A DNA stretch of 40,439 bases from Actinomycetales bacterium UBA1416 (lineage in GTDB: Bacteria; Actinomycetota; Actinomycetes; Actinomycetales; Actinomycetaceae). This document shows positions 14,933 through 24,582 of this stretch, in pieces (the first letter of the stretch is position 1; the number at the start of each line of letters is the position of its first letter). Location: NCBI GenBank assembly GCA_002304945.1, contig DBPQ01000007.1:1-40439 (forward strand). The letters are read 5' to 3'. A program made the position numbers and the translations under genes. The notes beneath the pieces are model-generated. The model ran no database searches and had not been told where the DNA came from. It worked only from the letters and a program-made list of their open reading frames with translations.

Positions 14933-16290
14933 TGGCCGACCCAGTTCTGGCCGCAGACCCGCAGGACCTCGCCATTGATCCCCCCGGCGGCGGGCGAGGC
15001 GAGGAACGCGATCGCCTCGGCGACGTCCACGGGCAGACCACCCTGCTGGAGCGAGTTCAGCCGACGGGCCACCTCGCGGGTCGCGAACGGGATGCGCGCG
15101 GTCATCTCGGTCTCGATGAAGCCGGGGGCCACCGCGTTGGCGGTCCCGCCGACCTCGGCGAGCACCGGTGCCAGCGCCCGCGTCATCCCGATCATCCCGG
15201 CCTTGGCGGCGCCGTAGTTGGTCTGGCCGCGGTTGCCGGCGATGCCGGAGGTGGAGGCGAGCCCGATGAGCCGCGGGGAGCGGCCGAGCGCACCCTCGTG
15301 GGCGAGTTCCACGAACGTCTCGTTCATCCGCAGCGGCGCCTCGATGTTGACCGCGAGGAGGTCCGTCCACTGCTCGGGCTTCATGTTGGCGAGCAGCTTG
15401 TCCCGCAGGATGCCGGCGTTGTGCACCACGATGTCCAGGCCGCCGTGGCGCTCCTGGGCGTGCCGGGCGATGCGTTCGGCAGCGTCTGGCGCGGTGACGT
15501 CGAGCTGGAGGGCGGTGCCCCGCACCTCGTTCATCACGGTGGCGAGCGAGTCTCCCGACGCCGGGACGTCCACGCCGACGACGCGGGCGCCGTCGCGCGC
15601 CAGCGTCCGGGCGATCTCCACCCCGATGCCGCGCGCGGCGCCCGTCACCACGGCCACCTTCCCCTCCAGCGGCCGCTCCCAGGACGGGTTGTCGGCGCCG
15701 GGGCCACTCACGTGCAGGAACTGGCCGTCCACGAACGCCGACTTCGCCGAGAGGAGGAAGCGCAGCGCGCCGAGCGCACTCGGGGCGGTGACGTCCACGC
15801 CGTCGCCCAGGACGACGCCGTTGCCGGTGGCGCCGGCACGAAGTTCCTTCGCGAGCGAACGCAGGAAGCCGTCGACGCCCTGCCGGGCGGCGGCCTCGGC
15901 CGGGTCGAGGTCCGCGCCCGCGGCGCGGGAGACCGTGACCACCCGCCCCGAGCGGGCGAACCGGCGCAGCGTGGTGCCGAGGGCGAGCACCGGCGTCACC
16001 AGGTCGCCCGGGTGGGTGATGCCGGTGAGGACCACGACGACGGCGCCCCACCGCTGCTCCTCCGGCAGGTGGGTGTCACGGCGCACGTCGAGGTCCCAGG
16101 GGAGCAGGGCGGCGGCGATGGCGTCGGCGTCCGGGCGGGAGGCGTCGTCGGACAGGACGAGCACGGGCCCGGCGGTCAGGGGCCGGTCCGGGGCGTGACG
16201 GCGCAGGCGCACCGGCTTGGGAAGCCCGAGCTTCTTCGCCAGCGTGGCCCCGAGGGGAGAGTTGACGAGGTCGATGTAGGAGTCGCTCAC
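14929..16290 (-). CDS. FabG4-type 3-oxoacyl thioester reductase (long form)
   Basis: The protein has 453 aa, about 200 more than ordinary FabG. Residues 210-453 are a classical SDR: TGAARGIG at 216-223, NAG at 291-293, Ser346/348, and YGAAK with Tyr359 and Lys363. The first ~205 residues lack SDR motifs and match the flavodoxin-like N-terminal domain of high-molecular-weight FabG such as M. tuberculosis FabG4 (Rv0242c). It should reduce 3-oxoacyl-CoA or 3-oxoacyl-ACP, or run in the reverse, oxidative direction within this cluster. The GTG start at 16290 overlaps the thiolase stop (GTGA), with GGAGG just upstream. Middle gene of the operon. Confidence 0.9.
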   Translation of the reverse strand: MSDSYIDLVNSPLGATLAKKLGLPKPVRLRRHAPDRPLTAGPVLVLSDDASRPDADAIAAALLPWDLDVRRDTHLPEEQRWGAVVVVLTGITHPGDLVTPVLALGTTLRRFARSGRVVTVSRAAGADLDPAEAAARQGVDGFLRSLAKELRAGATGNGVVLGDGVDVTAPSALGALRFLLSAKSAFVDGQFLHVSGPGADNPSWERPLEGKVAVVTGAARGIGVEIARTLARDGARVVGVDVPASGDSLATVMNEVRGTALQLDVTAPDAAERIARHAQERHGGLDIVVHNAGILRDKLLANMKPEQWTDLLAVNIEAPLRMNETFVELAHEGALGRSPRLIGLASTSGIAGNRGQTNYGAAKAGMIGMTRALAPVLAEVGGTANAVAPGFIETEMTARIPFATREVARRLNSLQQGGLPVDVAEAIAFLASPAAGGINGEVLRVCGQNWVGQ

Positions 16291-17597
16291 TTCGCCTCCA
16301 GGATCATGGCGGTGGCCTGGCCGCCGGCGGCGCAGACTGAGATGAGGCCGAGGGCCGGGCCCTCGCGGTGGTGGGACTCGCCCCGCTCGGCGAGCAGCTT
16401 GGCCAGCGTGGCCACGATGCGCCCACCGGTCGCGGCGAACGGGTGGCCCGCGGCGAGGGAGGAGCCCGTCACGTTGAGGCGGTCCGGGTCCACCTGGCCG
16501 ACCGCGGACGTGCGGCCGAGGCGGGACCGGGCGAAGTCGTCGTCGGCCAACGCCGCCACGGTGGCCAGCACGGTCGCGGCGAAGGCCTCGTGGATCTCGA
16601 TGAAGTCGAAGTCGTCGAGGGTGAGGCCGTTGCGCTCGAGCAGGCGCGGGATCGCTCGGGCGCCCCCCATGAGGAGGCCCTCCTTGCCGGACGGGAAGTC
16701 GACAGCGGCGGTGACGGCGTCGACAACGCTCGCCAGCGGCGTGAAGCCCCGGTGCGCCGCCCACTCCTCGGAGGAGAGGAGGACGGCGGAGGCGCCGTCG
16801 GAGAGCGGGGTGGAGTTGCCGGCGGTCATGGTGGCGGGCGCCGAGAGGTGCTTGCCGAACACCGGCTTCAGGCCGCCGAGCTTCTCGAGCGAGGTGTCGG
16901 GGCGGAGGGCCTCGTCGCGGGTGAGGCGGCGGTAGGGGGTCATGAGGTCGTCGAAGAAACCGCGCTCGTAGGCGGCCGCCAGTTTCTGGTGCGAGGCCAG
17001 TGCGTAGGCGTCCTGGGCCTCGCGGGTGATGCCCCACTCCGCGGTGGTGAGGGCCTGGTGCTCGCCCATGGAGAGTCCGGTGCGGGGCTCGGCGACGTCC
17101 GGTGCCACGGGCACCAGGTGGGCCGGGCGCAGCCGCGCCATGTACTTCAGCTTCTCCATGGGGGTCTTCGCGCGGTTCAGGTCGAGGAGGTTCCGGCGGA
17201 ACTGCTCGGAGACCACGATCGGAGCGTCCGAGGCGGAGTCCGCGCCGGCCCCGATGCCCACCTCGGCCTGGCCGAGCGCGATCTTGTTGGAGATGCCGAG
17301 GATCGCCTCGAGGCCGGTGGCGCAGGCGCGCTGCACGTCGTAGGCGGGGGTGTGCGGGTCGAGCGCGGAGCCGAGGACGGCCTCGCGCGTCAGCCCGTGG
17401 TCCCGGGCGTGCTTCAGGACGGCGCCGGCGGCGACGTCGTCGAGCCGCTCGCCCGCGAGGCCGTAGCGGGCGGCGAGGCCGTCGAGGGTGGCGGTGAGCA
17501 TGTCCGCATTGGAGGCGTGACGGTAGGCGCTTCCCACCTTGGCGAACGGGATGCGGTTGGCGCCGACGACGACGGCGCGGCGGGGGATGGGGGGCAC
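16287..17597 (-). CDS. Acetyl-CoA C-acyltransferase (thiolase, FadA2-like)
   Basis: This 436-aa thiolase of the FadI/FadA2 type cleaves 3-ketoacyl-CoA with CoA, or condenses acyl-CoAs. The acyl-accepting Cys92 is in RACATG at 90-95; IEIHEAFAA holds a catalytic His; GHPF gives His385; and CAAGG gives Cys422. Start is GTG at 17597, with AAGGAG 5-6 nt upstream; the longer upstream open frame has no homology. It is the first gene of a three-gene minus-strand operon with 4-nt overlaps, divergent from tetR, and shares a 67-bp regulatory region with it. Confidence 0.93.
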   Translation of the reverse strand: MPPIPRRAVVVGANRIPFAKVGSAYRHASNADMLTATLDGLAARYGLAGERLDDVAAGAVLKHARDHGLTREAVLGSALDPHTPAYDVQRACATGLEAILGISNKIALGQAEVGIGAGADSASDAPIVVSEQFRRNLLDLNRAKTPMEKLKYMARLRPAHLVPVAPDVAEPRTGLSMGEHQALTTAEWGITREAQDAYALASHQKLAAAYERGFFDDLMTPYRRLTRDEALRPDTSLEKLGGLKPVFGKHLSAPATMTAGNSTPLSDGASAVLLSSEEWAAHRGFTPLASVVDAVTAAVDFPSGKEGLLMGGARAIPRLLERNGLTLDDFDFIEIHEAFAATVLATVAALADDDFARSRLGRTSAVGQVDPDRLNVTGSSLAAGHPFAATGGRIVATLAKLLAERGESHHREGPALGLISVCAAGGQATAMILEAK

Positions 17598-17634
17598 GTG
17601 GTCTCCTTGTGGGTCCGGATCTTGCCCGATTGCG

Positions 17635-17657
17635 GTACCAGGAGTACCTGATACTCT
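17635..17657. promoter_or_regulatory. Probable TetR operator overlapping the tetR -10
   Basis: Positions 17635-17654 read GTAcCAGG, AGTA, CCTGaTAC: a 20-bp palindrome with a 4-nt centre and one mismatched pair. It overlaps the likely tetR -10 (TACTCT, 17652-17657), which lies 7 nt before the tetR ATG. It sits between two divergent operons, where a TetR protein would be expected to bind and control itself and the fatty-acid genes. A weak minus-strand -10 (CAAGAT, 17624-17619) serves the thiolase side. Binding is inferred. Confidence 0.6.
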
Positions 17658-17664
17658 CGGTTGC

Positions 17665-18402
17665 ATGAACTCCATCACAGAGCATGGCGGCGCTCCCGTC
17701 AACTCGAACGGCGGATTCGGGCCGGGCGCAGGCCTCGGCACCGAGTCCGCGGTCGACGGGCGCGCCACCCGCTGGACGGAGCACCGCTCCGCCCGGCGGC
17801 TCGAGATGGTGCGCGAGGTCCGGCGCGTGGTGCACGAGCGGGGACCGGACATCTCGATGGAAGAGATTGCCGGGGCGCTCGGCACGTCCAAGTCCATCCT
17901 GTATCGGTACTTCCGGGACAAGACCGCCCTCCAGGTGGCCGTCGGCGAGTACATCCTCGGCCGCGCCCGCGTCCGGCTGGCCGAGGCCGCGACCTCCACC
18001 CATGACCCGCGCCGCGCCGTCGAGGCAATGGTCACCACCTACCTCGAGACTGTGGACCGATCACGCAACGTGTTCCTGTTCGTGAACCGGCCCCAGCAGG
18101 CGGCCTCCGAGGGCAACCTGCGGGTCTTCGTCTCCCAGGTCGAGGACCTCGTCGCCTCGCAGATCTCCCGGCTGGTGGAGGACGAGGCCGTCCCCAGCCA
18201 CCGCGTGCGGGTGTGGGCGGCCGGCGTCGTCGGCATGGTCCGCGCGGCGGCGGAGGAGTGGGTCGCCACCCCGGCCGACGCACGCCTCAGCAGGGAGGAC
18301 CTCGGCCGCGACCTCGCCGTCATGCTCTGGGACGGCGCCCACGCCCTGTTCAGCAGCACGTCCAGCACCCCCAGCCGTCCGTCCGCGAAGGAGGAGGAAT
18401 GA
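17665..18402 (+). CDS. TetR-family transcriptional regulator
   Basis: This 245-aa regulator has a Gly-rich disordered N-terminus (1-35), then a TetR DNA-binding domain. The helix-turn-helix spans about 63-90 (ISMEEIAGALGTSKSILYRY). The remainder is helical and should form the ligand and dimer domain. Acyl-CoA is a reasonable ligand given the neighbours, but this is inferred. The ATG at 17665 has no Shine-Dalgarno and TACTCT sits 7 nt upstream, so the transcript is probably leaderless. Its last codons (AKEEE) are also the ribosome binding site (AAGGAGGAGG) of the next gene, whose ATG overlaps the stop (ATGA): one tetR-oxidase operon. Confidence 0.9.
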   Translation: MNSITEHGGAPVNSNGGFGPGAGLGTESAVDGRATRWTEHRSARRLEMVREVRRVVHERGPDISMEEIAGALGTSKSILYRYFRDKTALQVAVGEYILGRARVRLAEAATSTHDPRRAVEAMVTTYLETVDRSRNVFLFVNRPQQAASEGNLRVFVSQVEDLVASQISRLVEDEAVPSHRVRVWAAGVVGMVRAAAEEWVATPADARLSREDLGRDLAVMLWDGAHALFSSTSSTPSRPSAKEEE

Positions 18403-20573
18403 CCACCACCCATCCCCAGGAGAGCCGCACCGATCGTGTGGCCCCGTCCGCCACCACACCGAGCTCGACCGGCTCGATCGACGTCGCCTCCCTCCCCAGC
18501 CCGGGCATCGAGCAGCAGGTGCCGGAGGGGGAGCGGATCGACGTCGGACAGCTCGGCGACGTTCTCGACGGCCGGTGGAAGGACGTCCGGCGGGACGTCC
18601 GGGCGCTCGCGGCGAACCCCGACCTCGTGAAGGTCGAGGGCCTGCCGAAGGAGGAGCACCGCGAGCGCGTGCTCGGCCAACTGCACCAGCTCGCCGAGCT
18701 CGGAGTCCCGACCCGCGGCTTCCCGGACTACGTGGGCGGCTCGGAGAACCCGGGGGCGTACATCGCCGGCTTCGAGGAGCTGGTGCTCCTCGACCCGTCC
18801 CTCCAGATCAAGGCCGGAGTGCAGTGGGGGCTGTTCGCCTCGGCCATCTACCAGCTCGGCACCCGGGAGCACCACGAGAAGTGGCTGCCGGACGCCCTGT
18901 CCATGAAACTGCCGGGCTGCTTCGCCATGACCGAGATCGGGCACGGCTCCAACGTGGCCGGCGTGCTCACCACCGCCACCTATGACCCGGAGTCCGAGGA
19001 GTTCGAGATCGACACCCCGGTGCGGGCCGCGTGGAAGGAGTACATCGGCAACTCCGCGCTGCACGGCCTGGCCGCGGTGGTGTTCGCCCAGCTCATCACG
19101 AAGGGCGTGAACCACGGCGTGCACGCCTTCTTCGTCCCCATCCGGGAGGAGGACGGGGTGGGGGGAACCCGGTGGCTGAAGGGCATCACCATCGAGGACG
19201 ACGGTCTCAAGGGCGGGCTCAACGGCATCGACAACGGCCGGATCCGCTTCGACCACGTGCGCGTCCCGCGCGAGAACCTGCTGAACCGGTACGGCTCGGT
19301 GGCGCCGGACGGCACGTACTCCTCCCCGATCGACTCGCCCGGCCGGCGCTTCTTCACGATGCTCTCCACCCTCGTGCAGGGCCGCGTCTCCCTCTCGGGT
19401 GCCGCGGTGATCACCGCCAAGGTCGGGCTGGCGACGGCGATCCGCTACGGCACCGAGCGGCGCCAGTTCACGGGGGCGGACGAGCACCAGGAAGTGGTGC
19501 TCATGGACTACCAGCGGCACCAGCGCCGGCTGCTGCCACTGCTCGCGCGCACCTACGCCGCGAACTTCGCGCAGGCGGAACTGCTCGACCGCTTCGACGA
19601 CGTGTTCTCCGGCCGCCACGACACGGACGAGGACCGCCAGGACCTCGAGACCCAGGCGGCGGCGGCGAAGGTGGTGAACACCTGGCTGGCCCTGGAGGCG
19701 CTCCAGGAGTCGCGGGAGGCGTGCGGCGGCGCCGGGTACATCGCCGAGAACCGGATCGTGGGCCTGCGGCAGGACCTCGACGTGTACGTCACCTTCGAGG
19801 GGGACAACAACGTCCTGCTCCAGCTCGTCGGCAAGCGCCTCATCACCGACTACGGCCGCTCCATGGCCAAGATCGACGTGGCGGGCAAGGCCCGCTGGGT
19901 GGCGGAGCGCGCCGCGGACATGACCCTGCACCGGACCCCGCTGCGCCGGGCCGCCCAGTCGATCCGTGACACCGGTTCCATGGCCCGCTCCGCCGGTCAC
20001 CTCCGCGAGGAGGACACCCAGCGGGAGCTGCTCGAGGACCGCGTGGAGGCGATGGTCGAGGAGGTGGCGCTCGCACTGCGCGAGGCTCGCAGGGCTCCCG
20101 CCGAGCGAGCCGCTGCCATCTTCAACGCGAACCAGGACGCCCTCATCGAGGCGGCCCGGGCGCACGCGGAGCTGCTGCAGTGGGAGGCGTTCACAGCGGC
20201 GCTGGGCCGGGTGAGGGACGAGCCGACCCGCCGGGTTCTCACCCGGCTGCGCGACCTGTTCGGGCTCACGCTCATCGAGAAGAACCTCGCGTGGTACCTG
20301 ATGCACGGGCGGCTCTCCTCGCAGCGGGCGCAGGCCGTGACCAGCTACGTCAACCGGTTGCTCGTGCGGCTGCGGCCCCACGCCCGCGACCTCGTGGATG
20401 CCTTCGGGCTCGGGGACGACCAGGTGCGGGCGGCGATCGCGACCGGTGCCGAGGCCGCCCGGCAGCACGAGGCCCGGGAGTACGAGCGCAGCCAGCGCGC
20501 CTCCGGCAAGGAGCCCATCAACGAGAAGGTCCTCCACGAGGGCCAGAAGCGGGCCGGCCTGGCACGCACCTGA
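18399..20573 (+). CDS. Acyl-CoA oxidase-type flavoprotein
   Basis: This 724-aa FAD enzyme catalyses the first oxidation of acyl-CoA to trans-2-enoyl-CoA. Its size and motifs are those of peroxisomal-type acyl-CoA oxidase rather than ~380-aa dehydrogenases: CFAMTEIGHGSNV at 174-186 (FAD/substrate loop), RRQFTG at 354-359, ACGGAGYIAEN at 441-451, and TFEGDNNVLLQ at 465-475, where Glu467 is the expected catalytic base. Arthrobacter-type oxidases have this build. The first ~45 residues are Ser/Thr/Pro-rich and look disordered. It overlaps tetR by 4 nt and is followed by a 15-bp terminator. Whether O2 or an electron-transfer flavoprotein is the acceptor cannot be read from sequence. Confidence 0.88.
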   Translation: MTTTHPQESRTDRVAPSATTPSSTGSIDVASLPSPGIEQQVPEGERIDVGQLGDVLDGRWKDVRRDVRALAANPDLVKVEGLPKEEHRERVLGQLHQLAELGVPTRGFPDYVGGSENPGAYIAGFEELVLLDPSLQIKAGVQWGLFASAIYQLGTREHHEKWLPDALSMKLPGCFAMTEIGHGSNVAGVLTTATYDPESEEFEIDTPVRAAWKEYIGNSALHGLAAVVFAQLITKGVNHGVHAFFVPIREEDGVGGTRWLKGITIEDDGLKGGLNGIDNGRIRFDHVRVPRENLLNRYGSVAPDGTYSSPIDSPGRRFFTMLSTLVQGRVSLSGAAVITAKVGLATAIRYGTERRQFTGADEHQEVVLMDYQRHQRRLLPLLARTYAANFAQAELLDRFDDVFSGRHDTDEDRQDLETQAAAAKVVNTWLALEALQESREACGGAGYIAENRIVGLRQDLDVYVTFEGDNNVLLQLVGKRLITDYGRSMAKIDVAGKARWVAERAADMTLHRTPLRRAAQSIRDTGSMARSAGHLREEDTQRELLEDRVEAMVEEVALALREARRAPAERAAAIFNANQDALIEAARAHAELLQWEAFTAALGRVRDEPTRRVLTRLRDLFGLTLIEKNLAWYLMHGRLSSQRAQAVTSYVNRLLVRLRPHARDLVDAFGLGDDQVRAAIATGAEAARQHEAREYERSQRASGKEPINEKVLHEGQKRAGLART

Positions 20574-20584
20574 CCCGGGCACCG

Positions 20585-20617
20585 AGCGGGCACTGACCGG
20601 AGCGGTCAGTGCCCGCT
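20585..20617 (+). terminator. Terminator after the acyl-CoA oxidase gene
   Basis: A perfect 15-bp stem (20585-20599 with 20603-20617) and a 3-nt GAG loop, 11 nt after the stop. It isolates the fatty-acid operon from purL. Confidence 0.85.
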
Positions 20618-20660
20618 GGTCACGTGTCGGACGCCCGGGAGACGGTGCCGCCGGCCTCGC

Positions 20661-20666
20661 TACGAT
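20661..20666 (+). promoter_or_regulatory. Putative -10 box of purL
   Basis: TACGAT lies 35 nt before the purL ATG, downstream of the terminator. The gene has its own ribosome binding site (GGGGGA, 20693-20699). This would give purL a promoter separate from purSQ. There is no clear -35. Confidence 0.4.
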
Positions 20667-20701
20667 CGGGGCCGTACCGCCACCAAACCCTCGGGGGACG
20701 C

Positions 20702-22987
20702 ATGACGACGACGCCGGACACCGTGGAGAATGCCGCTTCCACCCCGGAGGTCGAGCTCCCCTACCGTGACCTGGGCCTGAAGGACAACGAGTACGACGAG
20801 ATCGTCTCCCTCCTCGGGCGGCGCCCCACCGCGGCGGAACTCGCGATGTACTCCGTGATGTGGTCCGAGCACTGCTCGTACAAGTCCTCCAAGATCCACC
20901 TCAAGCAGTTCGGCCAGAAGACCACCCGGGCGATGCGGGAGCACCTGCTCGTGGGCATGGGGGAGAACGCCGGAGTGGTCGACATCGGGGACGGCTGGGC
21001 GGTGACCTTCAAGGTCGAGTCCCACAACCACCCGAGCTTCGTGGAGCCCTACCAGGGCGCGGCCACCGGGGTCGGCGGGATCGTGCGCGACATCATCTCC
21101 ATGGGTGCCCGCCCGGTCGCGGTGATGGACCAGCTCCGCTTCGGCGCGATCGACCACCCGGACACCGCGCGCGTGGTCCACGGCGTCGTGGGCGGCGTGG
21201 GCGGCTACGGCAACTGCCTCGGACTGCCCAACATCGGCGGCGAGACCGAGTTCGACCCCTCCTACCAGTCCAACCCCCTCGTCAACGCGCTGTGCCTCGG
21301 CGTGCTCCGGCACGACCAGATCCACCTCGCCAAGGGCTCCGGCGCCGGCAACAAGGTGGTGCTCTTCGGCGCGCGCACCGGCGGGGACGGGATCGGCGGT
21401 GCCTCGATCCTCGCCTCCGAGACCTTCGAGGAGGGCGGCCCCACCAAGCGTCCCTCCGTGCAGGTGGGCGACCCCTTCATGGAGAAGGTGCTCATCGAGT
21501 GCTGCCTCGAGCTGTTCGCCGCGGACGTGGTGGAGGGCATCCAGGACCTCGGCGCGGCGGGCATCTCCTGCGCGACCTCCGAACTCGCCTCCAACGGCGG
21601 CTGCGGCATGCACGTGGACCTCGAGAAGGTGCTGTTGCGTGACTCCTCGCTCACCGCGGGCGAGATCCTCATGAGCGAGTCCCAGGAACGCATGATGGCA
21701 GTGGTCACACCGGAGAAGCTCGACCGCTTCCTGGACATCTGCCTCAAGTGGGACGTCGAGACCGCCGTGATCGGCGAGGTCGACGACTCCCGCCGCCTCA
21801 CCATCGACCACCACGGCCACCGCATCGTCGACGTCGACCCGGACACGGTCGCCGTCGGCCCCACCTACGACCGCCCCCACGCCCGGCCGGCGTGGCAGGA
21901 CGCCCTGAACGCCGACGCCGCCGAACGGCTGCCGCGCCCCACCTCGCCGGACGAGCTGCGCGAGCAGGTGCTCGCCGTCGTCACCTCGCCGAACATGGCG
22001 TCGAAGTCGTGGGTCACCGACCAGTACGACCGCTACGTCCAGGGCAACACCGCCCTCGCCCAGCCCGACGACGCCGGCGTGGTCCGCGTCGACGAGCTCA
22101 CCGGGCTCGGGGTCGCCCTCGCGACCGACGCGAACGGGCGGTTCGCGAAGCTCGACCCGTACGCCGGGGCGCAGCTCGCGCTCGCCGAGGCGTACCGCAA
22201 CGTCTCGACCGTGGGTGCGCGCCCGCTCGCCGTCACCGACTGCCTGAACTTCGGCTCGCCGGAGGACCCGGACGCCATGTGGCAGCTCGTCCAGGCGATC
22301 TCCGGGATGGCGGACGGCTGCCAGGAGCTGGAGATCCCCGTCACCGGCGGGAACGTGTCCCTGTACAACTCCACGGGCGAGCCGGGACTCATCGACTCCT
22401 CGATCAACCCCACCCCCGTGGCGGGCGTGCTCGGCGTGATGGACGACGTCTCGCGCGTCATCCCCTCCGGGTGGCACGAGGAGGGCAAGGCCGTCTACCT
22501 GCTGGGACGCACCTTCTGCGAGGTCTCCGGCTCCGTGTGGGCGGACGTGGTGCACGGTCACCTCGGCGGACTGCCGCCGCGCGTCGACTTCGACGCCGAG
22601 CGTGACCTCTCGCGGGTGCTCGTCGACGCCGTCACTCAGGGCCTGTCCCGCGCCTCCCACGACCTGGCCGCGGGTGGCCTCATCCAGTCGCTGGTCGACA
22701 GTGCGGTGCGCTTCGGCGTGGGCGCCGAGATCGACCTGTCGGAGCAGTGCGAACGCGACGACGTCGATCTCGCCACCGCGCTGTTCTCCGAGTCGGGGGC
22801 GCGTGCCCTGATCGCGGTCGACGAACGCGACGTCCTCGGTCTCGAGGGCCTGGCCGCGAAGCACGATGTCCTGGCGCTGCGCATCGGCACGACCGGTGGC
22901 GACGCCCTGAGCATCCACGGGGTCGGTGACCTCGATCTCGTGGGACTCAAGTCCGCCAGCGAGGCGACGCTGCGGCAGTACTTCTAG
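20702..22987 (+). CDS. purL: FGAM synthase large subunit PurL
   Basis: This 761-aa ATP-dependent subunit of the PurSQL complex converts FGAR to FGAM. It is the short form, lacking the fused glutaminase and PurS-like domains of the ~1300-aa Gram-negative enzyme. Motifs: MWSEHCSYKSSK at 53-64 (active-site His57), VESHNHPS, GARPVAVMDQLRFG, and two tandem AIRS-like halves, the second starting around ALADANGRF-type sequence and containing SDCLNFGSP-like TDCLNFGSPEDP. The ATG at 20702 is chosen by the N-terminal homology and ribosome site. It is separated from purQ by the fatty-acid module. gdhA begins 35 nt after its stop with no terminator between. Confidence 0.97.
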   Translation: MTTTPDTVENAASTPEVELPYRDLGLKDNEYDEIVSLLGRRPTAAELAMYSVMWSEHCSYKSSKIHLKQFGQKTTRAMREHLLVGMGENAGVVDIGDGWAVTFKVESHNHPSFVEPYQGAATGVGGIVRDIISMGARPVAVMDQLRFGAIDHPDTARVVHGVVGGVGGYGNCLGLPNIGGETEFDPSYQSNPLVNALCLGVLRHDQIHLAKGSGAGNKVVLFGARTGGDGIGGASILASETFEEGGPTKRPSVQVGDPFMEKVLIECCLELFAADVVEGIQDLGAAGISCATSELASNGGCGMHVDLEKVLLRDSSLTAGEILMSESQERMMAVVTPEKLDRFLDICLKWDVETAVIGEVDDSRRLTIDHHGHRIVDVDPDTVAVGPTYDRPHARPAWQDALNADAAERLPRPTSPDELREQVLAVVTSPNMASKSWVTDQYDRYVQGNTALAQPDDAGVVRVDELTGLGVALATDANGRFAKLDPYAGAQLALAEAYRNVSTVGARPLAVTDCLNFGSPEDPDAMWQLVQAISGMADGCQELEIPVTGGNVSLYNSTGEPGLIDSSINPTPVAGVLGVMDDVSRVIPSGWHEEGKAVYLLGRTFCEVSGSVWADVVHGHLGGLPPRVDFDAERDLSRVLVDAVTQGLSRASHDLAAGGLIQSLVDSAVRFGVGAEIDLSEQCERDDVDLATALFSESGARALIAVDERDVLGLEGLAAKHDVLALRIGTTGGDALSIHGVGDLDLVGLKSASEATLRQYF

Positions 22988-23022
22988 ACGCCGAACCCAC
23001 TCCCCATCTTCTGAGGAACCCC

Positions 23023-24363
<1,341 letters not shown>

Positions 24364-24384
24364 GAACGACGCCGCAACACGGCC

Positions 24385-24415
24385 GTGGCCGGCACCCGTG
24401 ACGGGTGCCGGCCAC
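24385..24415 (+). terminator. Terminator after gdhA
   Basis: A 14-bp perfect stem (24385-24398 with 24402-24415) and a 3-nt TGA loop, 21 nt after the gdhA stop. Confidence 0.85.
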
Positions 24416-24429
24416 GTCGTCGTCCTCAT

Positions 24430-24512
24430 TGAGGTCTGTCTGGAAGCGTTCGGTGAACACCGGACCTCATAGGCGCTTTCGACTACCGAAAGTCGCGATC
24501 GAGGCCTACGGT
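24430..24512 (+). promoter_or_regulatory. Nested inverted repeats and a -10 box ahead of the nucleotidase gene
   Basis: TGAGGTC (24430-24436) pairs with GACCTCA (24463-24469), enclosing a smaller palindrome CGGTGAACACCG at 24451-24462. A second hairpin, CTTTCG (24476-24481) and CGAAAG (24487-24492), follows. TACGGT at 24507-24512 is a plausible -10, giving a leader of about 65 nt. The sites could be operators or attenuator-like folds. The minus strand holds a single GTTCACC, the PhoP-box half unit of streptomycetes, but no second properly spaced unit. Confidence 0.35.
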
Positions 24513-24582
24513 GGAGTGTGACGCACACCACCACAGACGATGGCGCGCCGTCGCTTCCAATCGAAGACCCAAAAGGATGACG

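Noticed and set aside
20660..22918. A 752-codon minus-strand open frame opposite purL
   Set aside because: Exact antisense shadow of a conserved gene with no motifs of its own.
24430..24470. A PhoP (phosphate) box before the nucleotidase gene
   Set aside because: Only one GTTCACC unit is visible; the required second direct repeat at 11-nt spacing is not convincing.
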